DNA of 5,397 nt, taken from the NCBI GenBank assembly GCA_028292305.1, contig JAQGMQ010000592.1, positions 1 through 5,397 of the forward strand, read 5' to 3'. The notes under the pieces are model-generated. The model saw only the letters and a program-made list of their open reading frames with translations, made no database searches and was not told the origin of the DNA. Positions 1 to 5,050 of the stretch are shown here, in pieces. The DNA is from Rhodoferax sp. GTDB lineage: Bacteria > Pseudomonadota > Gammaproteobacteria > Burkholderiales > Burkholderiaceae_C. Every line of letters begins with the position of its first letter. Within the stretch, counting starts at the first letter, position 1. A program made the translations under genes and the position numbers.

Positions 1-18
1 TCATCAGCTGAGCCATCG

Positions 19-48
19 ACTATAACACCCTTTTTGCAGACCGCGCAA
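19..48 (-). promoter_or_regulatory. possible sigma70-type promoter reading out of the window
   Basis: On the minus strand there is a -10-like TATAGT (24 down to 19) and a -35-like TTGCGC (48 down to 43) with an 18-bp spacer. It lies just beyond the terminator-like hairpin of the lipoprotein gene, which is where a promoter for the next gene would be expected. The transcript would start close to position 12, so the gene it serves is outside the window. The -35 match is partial, and chance matches of this quality are common, so confidence is low. Confidence 0.3.
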
Positions 49-57
49 GCCGGATGC

Positions 58-96
58 AAAAAACCGAACAGCCGGAGGCAGAAGACTGCCCGGCTG
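58..96 (-). terminator. intrinsic-terminator-like hairpin after the lipoprotein gene
   Basis: Reading the minus strand from 96, CAGCCGG plus GCAG pairs with CTGC plus CCGGCTG around a TCTT loop. This gives an 11-bp GC-rich stem with a 2-nt bulge (positions 77-76). Six T residues follow (63-58) after a 5-nt spacer TTCGG. It begins 20 bp past the stop codon of the lipoprotein gene. The stem is strong, but the gap before the T tract is longer than in the best intrinsic terminators. Its upstream arm is shared with the competing hairpin at 86-107. Confidence 0.6.
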
Positions 97-107
97 GCGC
101 CGGGCAG
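86..107 (-). other. perfect 9-bp hairpin competing with the terminator
   Basis: CTGCCCGGC (86-94) and GCCGGGCAG (99-107) are exact inverted repeats around a 4-nt loop. In the minus-strand transcript this hairpin forms first, 8 bp after the lipoprotein stop codon. It uses positions 86-94, which are also most of the 5' arm of the terminator-like hairpin at 69-96, so the two folds cannot coexist. It has no T tract of its own. It could protect the 3' end, act as a pause hairpin or modulate termination; the sequence alone does not decide. Confidence 0.5.
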
Positions 108-115
108 CGCTCTAT

Positions 116-1165
116 TTACTGCTTGGCCAGTTCGCTGTTGGTGGCCGCATCCAGGCGACCCGTCTGCGGCAGATTGCGGCTTTGCTGGAATGAGCGCAGC
201 GCTGTGGTGGTCTTGCGGCCCATGGCGCCATCGGGCGTACCGACGTCATAACCCAGCGCGCTGAGCCGTTCCTGGGCCGACTTGACGCTCATCAGGCCCG
301 CGCCCGCTGCACCCGGTGCGTAGGTTTGCGATGGGGCTGCCGCGCCGTCCACGCCCAGGCGTCCGCCACCGCCCAGACCCTGGCCCTGCACGCTTTGCGC
401 GCGGTAGGCGCGCAGTGACTTCACCATGCCGTTGTAGGCGTCCATGAATGCGGCCGCGATGACCTTGCCTTGCGGGGTGCTGCTGTAGCCGCCGACCGAA
501 GCGCCGCCGGACGCACCGAAAACCGAAGCCATGCCGCCGAAATCGGTCTTGGACGCGCTGCCTTCGGAAGCGGCGATCTGCACGCTGGAGCGGTTGTCGA
601 TCATGGTCAGCATGACGCTGGCTTCCCGCGTGGCCGTGTTGGCCGCCACGGCGCCCAGCACCCGGCCCGCATTGCCGAACAAGCCGCCCAGCGAAGCCGC
701 GCCGCCGCCGGTGTTCTGGTTGAAGATCACCTCAGGCGACATACCGTAATCAGAGGAAACGACCTGCCCCTTGCCGAAGTTGCTGCCCTGGCGCATTTCG
801 CCCGAGCCTTGCAGCGCGCGTTCGCGGCTCATGGCGTTCATGCCTGCGGCCGAGCGTTCCACCACGACGAAGCAGTTCGACTGCTGGATCATCAGGCGCA
901 GCAGGTTGGCCGTGGGCGGCAGGCGGTATTCGTTGCGCAGAATCGTGTACCAGCCGGCCTGCTCGTTTTCGATGAGCGACACCGTACCCAGGGGCGACTG
1001 GCACTTCTCGAGCTGGCTGTTTTCGTTGGTGGCGGTGGCGCCGCCGGCGCTGCCTGTAGCCACTGTCTTCGCCTCGGAACTGCCCATTTTCATGTCGGTG
1101 GTTTCACAACCTGACAGAAGAGCGGCGATGGTGATGGCGCTGAGGGACAGATGGCGGAGTTTCAT
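116..1165 (-). CDS. CsgG-like lipoprotein with C-terminal peptidoglycan-binding domain
   Basis: A 349-residue predicted lipoprotein. Starting at the ATG at 1165 gives a short signal peptide (K2 and R4, hydrophobic stretch 6-17) ending in the lipobox LSGC with Cys20 as the lipidated residue. The upstream in-frame GTG at 1228 would bury this signal, so it is rejected. Residue +2 is Glu, which favours outer-membrane sorting. Residues of about 55-215 resemble the CsgG/HfaB family (FVVVER at 99-104, an ER pair at 115-116, a low-complexity Gly/Ala stretch around 153-175). Residues of about 291-349 match the peptidoglycan-binding type 1 domain (LGYDVG, PDG, TTTALRSFQ, TGRLD). A Gly/Ala/Pro-rich linker joins the two. 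The inferred role is an outer-membrane-anchored protein that also holds cell wall. CsgG forms the curli export pore, but no curli genes are here, so export activity is not claimed. The gene is 96 bp from its upstream neighbour and is probably its own unit. The PG-binding call is firmer than the CsgG call. Confidence 0.8.
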   Translation of the reverse strand: MKLRHLSLSAITIAALLSGCETTDMKMGSSEAKTVATGSAGGATATNENSQLEKCQSPLGTVSLIENEQAGWYTILRNEYRLPPTANLLRLMIQQSNCFVVVERSAAGMNAMSRERALQGSGEMRQGSNFGKGQVVSSDYGMSPEVIFNQNTGGGAASLGGLFGNAGRVLGAVAANTATREASVMLTMIDNRSSVQIAASEGSASKTDFGGMASVFGASGGASVGGYSSTPQGKVIAAAFMDAYNGMVKSLRAYRAQSVQGQGLGGGGRLGVDGAAAPSQTYAPGAAGAGLMSVKSAQERLSALGYDVGTPDGAMGRKTTTALRSFQQSRNLPQTGRLDAATNSELAKQ

Positions 1166-1261
1166 GGTATTCGACCCGAATGGTTGGAAATCTATTGGAT
1201 TTACGGTTGAACCACGCAGGTTACGCACAGAAGCGAGACCTGCGGCAAAAGCCGCAACAGT
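1166..1261 (-). other. intergenic leader with small inverted repeats
   Basis: This 96-bp gap separates the methyltransferase stop from the lipoprotein start. It holds three inverted repeats: TGCGGC-AAAA-GCCGCA (1241-1256, 6-bp stem), CGCAGGT (1215-1221) with ACCTGCG (1238-1244), and AAATC-TATTG-GATTT (1188-1202). The first two share 1241-1244 and cannot form together. None is followed by a T run on the minus strand, so I do not call a terminator. No convincing -35/-10 pair or strong Shine-Dalgarno is visible before the ATG. Confidence 0.35.
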
Positions 1262-1999
1262 TTACCTTTGGAAGGGTGCGCGATACAACCAGACCATGCG
1301 CTCATTTTGGGTACGAAGCACAGCGTCCGGCTTCAGGCCAGTGGCCTCGAATTCAAGGCTCACCAGCCACGCGCCGGGCCGGAGCTGGCCACGCGCCTTC
1401 TCGACCGCTCGGGGCATGCTTTCAGGCCGTTGGAACAGGTAAACCATGGCATAGACGCTCCAGTCCGCACGCCAGATATCGCCATGCCGCACGCGCGCCC
1501 ACGGGCAGCGCAAGGCACACAGCGCCCGCAGGGGCCAACTCCATTCGATGCCGCGCAGCTCGGCATTCGGATACGCCTGGCGCAGTGCCAGAAGGCCGTC
1601 GCCGAGCCCACAGCCGGCATCGAGCACCAAAGCACCGGGCGGCAACGGTGCCGCTTCAGGCATGGCCAACAAGGCACCGGCCGGCGTGGGAAACAGCGGC
1701 GCGTCGCGCCAGGCGTTCAGGGGGTAGATCAGCAGGCACAGTGCCAGCGGCAGCAGCCAGGCCCAGGCAGGCAGTGCAGCCGCGCCAGACAAGGCCAGCG
1801 ACAACGGAAACCCAAGCGCAATCCAGCCACGACGCCACCAGGTTCCGCCCAGACCGCTCAGCACCACGCCCCATGCCGAGGCAAGAACCAGCGCCCAGAC
1901 GCCCGACAACCCCAGGCGCGCCAAGCCGATGAAGATCATCCAGGCGCTCGCCCAGCCCAGCAGCGCGGGCAGTGGCCAGGGCAACCGGCGCGCAATCAT
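1262..1999 (-). CDS. membrane-anchored class I SAM-dependent methyltransferase
   Basis: A 245-residue protein in two halves. Residues 1-95 are hydrophobic and rich in Trp, Leu and Ala, with about three or four membrane segments (roughly 10-30, 33-51, 58-76 and 79-95) and basic RR pairs at 4-5 and 56-57. Residues of about 120-245 form a short Rossmann-type methyltransferase core: motif I VLDAGCGLG at 125-133, the acidic residue E152 that would contact the SAM ribose (GIEWS), and GD at 173-174. The substrate is not recognisable. A membrane anchor suggests a membrane-bound or lipid-like acceptor, but that is inference. The ATG at 1999 lies 7 bp after the parB stop, so it is probably co-transcribed and translationally coupled. 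No clear ribosome binding site is seen. The catalytic domain is short compared with most class I enzymes, and the N-terminal half matches no family I recognise. Confidence 0.75.
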   Translation of the reverse strand: MIARRLPWPLPALLGWASAWMIFIGLARLGLSGVWALVLASAWGVVLSGLGGTWWRRGWIALGFPLSLALSGAAALPAWAWLLPLALCLLIYPLNAWRDAPLFPTPAGALLAMPEAAPLPPGALVLDAGCGLGDGLLALRQAYPNAELRGIEWSWPLRALCALRCPWARVRHGDIWRADWSVYAMVYLFQRPESMPRAVEKARGQLRPGAWLVSLEFEATGLKPDAVLRTQNERMVWLYRAPFQR

Positions 2000-2006
2000 C
2001 GGCGGC

Positions 2007-2936
2007 TCAGCGGGCGGTGGCGCGAGACAGTTTTTCGATCAGGCCGTTGAGTTCGTCCATCGAGCCGAACTGCACCACCACTTCGCCCTGCTCTTCTACC
2101 CGCCCGTGGCGCTTGACGCGTTTCTTGATGCGAATTTCCACATCCGCCGTGAGCAGGTCCGACAGTTCTTCCTCCACCCGCTTCAGATCGCGCGACTTTT
2201 CCTTCTTCGGCTTGTGGGCCGTGAGGGCGAATTCGGCACCGAGCTTCTTGACCAGGCTTTCGGCCTCGCGCACCGACATCTTCTTGGCCGCGATCTGGTT
2301 CCCGGCGGTGATCTGGGTGGCGCGGTCGAGCGCCAGCAAGGCGCGCGCATGGCCCATGTCCAGATCGCCGGCCATCAGCATGGTCTGCACCGGCTCGGCC
2401 AGGTTCAACAGCCGCAACAGGTTGCTGGCCGCGCTGCGCGAGCGGCCCACCGCCTGGGCGGCTTGTTCGTGGGTGTGGCCGAACTCGCGCACAAGCCGCT
2501 GCAGGCCCTGCGCTTCTTCCAGCGGGTTCAGGTCTTCGCGCTGGATGTTTTCGATCAGCGCCATGGCGGCCGCAGATTCATCGGGTACGTCGCGCACCAG
2601 CACCGGAACGCTGTCCAGCCCCGCCAGGCGCGCAGCCCGGAAACGCCGTTCGCCCGCGATGATTTCAAACAGTCCGGCGTTCGCACCCGACATTAGCTTG
2701 CGCACCAGAATCGGTTGCATGATGCCCTGCGCCTTGATGCTCTCGGCCAGTTCGTACAGCGCGCCCTCGTCCATGCGGGTGCGCGGCTGGTATTGCCCGG
2801 CGACCAACTCGGTCAGCGGCAACACCGTCGGCAGGCCAGGCTCGGCGGGTTTGTCGCCCGCCGCCGTCTCGTCCACCTTCGGGCCCAGCAGAGCTTCGAG
2901 TCCGCGGCCGAGGCCCTTCGGTTTCTTCGTGACCAT
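2007..2936 (-). CDS. parB: chromosome partitioning protein ParB
   Basis: A 309-residue ParB/Spo0J protein that binds parS, loads as a CTP-dependent sliding clamp and stimulates the ParA ATPase to move the replication origins apart. The N-terminal KGLGRGLEALLG (7-18) is the usual ParA-contacting segment. The CTP-binding domain follows: QPR at 50-52, GERRFRAA at 95-102 and ENIQREDLNP at 129-138. The helix-turn-helix that reads parS is at about 154-179 (HEQAAQAVGRSRSAASN), followed by GHARALLAL at 195-203. The C-terminal segment of about 250-309 is the dimerisation region, with a basic stretch (KKRVKR) in it. Length is normal for a chromosomal ParB. The ATG at 2936 lies 5 bp after the hydrolase stop, and this start keeps the conserved basic N-terminus. 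No strong Shine-Dalgarno is seen, so translational coupling is likely. All key motifs are intact, and the matching parS is at 5115-5130. Confidence 0.97.
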   Translation of the reverse strand: MVTKKPKGLGRGLEALLGPKVDETAAGDKPAEPGLPTVLPLTELVAGQYQPRTRMDEGALYELAESIKAQGIMQPILVRKLMSGANAGLFEIIAGERRFRAARLAGLDSVPVLVRDVPDESAAAMALIENIQREDLNPLEEAQGLQRLVREFGHTHEQAAQAVGRSRSAASNLLRLLNLAEPVQTMLMAGDLDMGHARALLALDRATQITAGNQIAAKKMSVREAESLVKKLGAEFALTAHKPKKEKSRDLKRVEEELSDLLTADVEIRIKKRVKRHGRVEEQGEVVVQFGSMDELNGLIEKLSRATAR

Positions 2937-2941
2937 GTGCT

Positions 2942-3499
2942 TTAACTTTCAGTTGAATGACGTTGGCCGCCCAGCGCGAGCAGCCAGGCTCGACCCTGTG
3001 GCCAATCGCCCAGTCCGGATTCGGCGTTGACGTGCCCGCGCGCGCCGATGTCGACCAACTCGGCGCCCCAGGCGTCCGCGAGTTGCGATGTCGCCGCGTA
3101 ACTGGCAAACGGGTCGCTCCGGGAAGCCACCAGCTTGGCCGGAAACGGCAGCGGCTGCAGCACCGGTTTTGCCCAGCGGTGAAGCTGCGGCGGGAAATCA
3201 AGCTGTTGGACGTCGGGCGGCGCCACCAGCAAAGCGCCGAGAACCCGTTGGAGGTTGGTCGAGTGTGCGGCCCAGGCGGCCACCAGATGGCAGCCAAGGC
3301 TGTGCGCCGCGAGCAGCACCGGCGCCGGTTGCTGCAGCAGCACCTCCTCCAGGCGCGCGATCCAGTCGCCACGCAAGGGCTGCAGCCAATCGTGCTGTTC
3401 GACACGCTCATCGCCGAACGCGGCTTCCCAGCGCGTTTGCCAATGGCCCGGGCCGGAATTGAGCCAGCCAGGCAAGGTCAACACTTTTGACTCCGTCAT
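2942..3499 (-). CDS. RBBP9/YdeN-type alpha/beta serine hydrolase
   Basis: A 185-residue cytoplasmic hydrolase with no signal peptide. It opens with LPGWLNSGPGHWQ (9-21), the oxyanion-side loop typical of the RBBP9/YdeN (Ser_hydrolase) family. The nucleophile is Ser67 in AHSLGC; the elbow has Ala where many hydrolases have Gly, which is common in this family. Asp129 (SRSDPF) and His156 (GARGHVNAESG, followed by WPQG) complete the triad. Length and motif order match the family, so the enzyme looks active. Members have esterase or peptidase-like activity, but the natural substrate here is unknown. The gene lies 39 bp after parA and 5 bp before parB, so parB translation may depend on it. The ATG at 3499 puts the first strand directly at the N-terminus as expected. 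No clear Shine-Dalgarno is seen. No known role in chromosome segregation can be read from the sequence. Confidence 0.9.
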   Translation of the reverse strand: MTESKVLTLPGWLNSGPGHWQTRWEAAFGDERVEQHDWLQPLRGDWIARLEEVLLQQPAPVLLAAHSLGCHLVAAWAAHSTNLQRVLGALLVAPPDVQQLDFPPQLHRWAKPVLQPLPFPAKLVASRSDPFASYAATSQLADAWGAELVDIGARGHVNAESGLGDWPQGRAWLLALGGQRHSTES

Positions 3500-3538
3500 G
3501 CTATGGATTGGGTAGCAACATTCGCACAGTTCGCCGGG

Positions 3539-4309
3539 TCACATCGTCTTGATGCGTTGCACCATCTCTTCGGCAAACTCCAAATAGGCCGAACTGCCCT
3601 TGGCTGCCGGGTCAAACACCACACCCGGCAATCCATAGCTGGGCGCCTCGGCCAGACGGACATTGCGGGGGATCACGCTGTTGAACACCTTGTCGCCAAA
3701 ATGGGCCTTGAGCTGTTCGCTGACCTGTTGCTGCAGGGTGATGCGGGGGTCGAACATGACGCGCAACAGGCCGATGATGGCCAGGTCCTTGTTCAGATTC
3801 GCATGCACCTGCTTGATGGTGTTGACCAGATCGGTCAGGCCTTCGAGCGCAAAGTATTCGCACTGCATCGGCACGATGACGCCATTTGCGGCACACAAGC
3901 CGTTCAACGTGAGCATCGACAAGGACGGCGGGCAGTCGATCAGCACGAAGTCGTAGTCCTGTCCGGCCTGGGCCAGGGCCTGTTTCAAACGCATCTCGCG
4001 GCGCTCCACACCCACCAGTTCCACCTCGGCACCGGCCAGGTCGCGACTCGCGCCCAATACGTCGTAGCCGCACTTTTCCGCATGCGTCTTGGCTTCGGCG
4101 ATGGACGCCGATTCCAGCAGCACGTCATACACCGTCATTTCCAGCTTGCGCTTGTCCACGCCCGAACCCATGGTGGCGTTGCCCTGCGGATCGAGATCGA
4201 TCATCAGCACCCGCTGCCCTACCTTCGCCAGCCCCGCCGCAAGATTGACCGTGGTGGTGGTCTTGCCAACGCCGCCCTTTTGGTTGGCGATACAGAATAC
4301 TTTTGCCAT
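3539..4309 (-). CDS. parA: chromosome partitioning ATPase ParA
   Basis: A 256-residue ParA/Soj ATPase of the MinD/ParA group. It binds the nucleoid as an ATP dimer and is released when ParB at parS triggers hydrolysis, which drives the origins apart. The deviant Walker A box KGGVGKTT (11-18) carries both the signature Lys11 and Lys16. Walker A' is LMIDLDPQGN (35-44, Asp38 and Asp40), and Walker B is FVLIDCPPS (121-129, Asp125). Conserved FDPR (186-189) and IPRNVRLAEAPSYG (213-226) follow. There is no N-terminal DNA-binding extension, so it is of the short chromosomal type rather than a plasmid ParA that represses its own operon. The ATG at 4309 gives the standard MAKVFCIANQKGG start. It lies 24 bp after the exporter stop and is preceded by an A-rich leader made of 10-bp repeats instead of a clear Shine-Dalgarno. 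All catalytic residues are present. Confidence 0.97.
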   Translation of the reverse strand: MAKVFCIANQKGGVGKTTTTVNLAAGLAKVGQRVLMIDLDPQGNATMGSGVDKRKLEMTVYDVLLESASIAEAKTHAEKCGYDVLGASRDLAGAEVELVGVERREMRLKQALAQAGQDYDFVLIDCPPSLSMLTLNGLCAANGVIVPMQCEYFALEGLTDLVNTIKQVHANLNKDLAIIGLLRVMFDPRITLQQQVSEQLKAHFGDKVFNSVIPRNVRLAEAPSYGLPGVVFDPAAKGSSAYLEFAEEMVQRIKTM

Positions 4310-4311
4310 GG

Positions 4312-4341
4312 ATTTATTTGCCGTTGTTTGCCGTTATTTGC
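4312..4341 (-). repeat. three tandem 10-bp repeats before parA
   Basis: On the minus strand, reading from 4341, three adjacent 10-bp units are GCAAATAACG, GCAAACAACG and GCAAATAAAT. The first two differ at one position, and the third differs in its last bases. They start inside the final codons and stop of the exporter gene and end 2 bp before the parA start codon. The period equals about one helical turn. The tract is notably A-rich compared with the surrounding GC-rich DNA and occupies the place where the parA ribosome binding site should be. Confidence 0.75.
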
Positions 4342-4948
4342 TAAGAGCCAGCTTGACGCCGAAGCCGATCAGGAACACGCCGGCCAGCTTGTTCAAGGCA
4401 CCAGATACCGTCGGGTTGGCGCGCATGCGCGCCGCCAGAAAATGGGTCAATAGGCAGGCAACCAAGCCATAGGCGAAGGTGAGTGTGGCGATGGTGAAGG
4501 CCATCACTCCAAAGGAGACCAAGCCTTGGTGCCGCGTAGGATCGACAAAAAGCGGAAAGAAGGCCATGTAGAAAACGATCGCCTTCGGGTTCAGCAGTGT
4601 GATCGCCAATGCCTGCCGGAAAAAGTGCGATGGCCGGATGTTCAAAATCGGCGCGCTGCCGGCCTTGGCCAGCAGCATCTTGGCGCCCAAAAATGCAAGG
4701 TAGGCAGCGCCCAGCCATTGCACGGCGGTAAAGGCCACGGGATAACTGGCGAGCAGTGCAGCCACGCCTGCCACCGCGGTCCACATCAGCACTTGGTCGC
4801 CTACGATCAGCCCCGCGGTGGCAGCTAGCCCCCCGCGAATGCCACCCTTGGTGGTAGAGGTGACCAATGCCAAGTTGCCCGGCCCCGGTATCAACAGGAA
4901 CACGACGATGGCCGCGACGAATGCGCCGTAATTGGCAATGCCGAACAT
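4334..4948 (-). CDS. LysE/RhtB-family amino acid or metabolite exporter
   Basis: A 204-residue inner-membrane protein of the LysE/RhtB family, proton-motive-force-driven exporters of amino acids and related small molecules. It shows about six membrane segments (roughly 8-28, 42-65, 71-93, 113-135, 143-166 and 179-201). The family signature PGPGN is at 21-25, followed by the glycine-rich loop GGIRGGLAATAG (35-46). GAAYLAFLGAKML (80-92) and LNPKA (119-123) are further family hallmarks. Length is typical. The ATG at 4948 is chosen because a TGGAG ribosome binding site lies 5 nt upstream and the first membrane helix then begins near the N-terminus. An in-frame GTG at 5041 would add 31 polar, arginine-rich residues. 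The substrate cannot be told from sequence. The gene sits between rsmG and parA with no obvious functional link; co-transcription into parA (24-bp gap) is likely. Confidence 0.93.
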   Translation of the reverse strand: MFGIANYGAFVAAIVVFLLIPGPGNLALVTSTTKGGIRGGLAATAGLIVGDQVLMWTAVAGVAALLASYPVAFTAVQWLGAAYLAFLGAKMLLAKAGSAPILNIRPSHFFRQALAITLLNPKAIVFYMAFFPLFVDPTRHQGLVSFGVMAFTIATLTFAYGLVACLLTHFLAARMRANPTVSGALNKLAGVFLIGFGVKLALSK

Positions 4949-4953
4949 GACGA

Positions 4954-4958
4954 CTCCA
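4954..4958 (-). promoter_or_regulatory. ribosome binding site of the LysE-family gene
   Basis: TGGAG on the minus strand, 5 nt before the ATG at 4948. It is the clearest Shine-Dalgarno in the window and supports this start over the in-frame GTG at 5041. Confidence 0.65.
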
Positions 4959-4964
4959 GAAAGC

Positions 4965-4995
4965 AAAAAACCGGGGGCGCGCTGCGGGCGGCGCG
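4965..4995 (-). terminator. weak terminator-like hairpin between rsmG and the exporter gene
   Basis: On the minus strand CGCGC (4995-4991) pairs with GCGCG (4982-4978) around an 8-nt loop. Seven nucleotides later comes a run of six T residues (4970-4965). The stem is short and the gap to the T run long, so termination would be inefficient at best. If it works, it would limit read-through from rsmG into the exporter and parA. The rest of this 102-bp spacer (4949-5050) shows no convincing promoter. Confidence 0.25.
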
Positions 4996-5050
4996 AGGAG
5001 TCAGAGTTTAAGCGACAGCGCGTTGCCGTCGGCTTGAACACGCGGCGATA

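Noticed and set aside
1..23. A tRNA-like GGCTCAGCTGATGA on the minus strand next to the window edge
   Set aside because: GCTCAG resembles a tRNA D-arm, but the acceptor stem would overlap the -10-like element and the rest lies outside the window, so it cannot be tested.
1166..1228. An N-terminal extension of the lipoprotein from position 1228
   Set aside because: It would place the signal peptide and lipobox 21 residues inside the protein. The ATG at 1165 gives a textbook lipoprotein signal.
1268..2050. A 260-codon plus-strand open frame antisense to the methyltransferase, and a similar 214-codon one at 470-1114 antisense to the lipoprotein
   Set aside because: The translations are rich in Arg, Gln, His, Ala and Pro with no domain motif, as expected for antisense frames in GC-rich DNA. 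The minus-strand frames carry clear signal, SAM-binding and peptidoglycan-binding motifs.
1972..3030. A 352-codon plus-strand open frame antisense to parB
   Set aside because: The Ser/Arg/Ala-rich product has no recognisable motif, while parB on the other strand has every family motif. It is a shadow frame.
4949..5041. An N-terminal extension of the exporter from the GTG at 5041
   Set aside because: It adds 31 polar, Arg-rich residues not expected before the first helix, and the ATG at 4948 has a good ribosome binding site.
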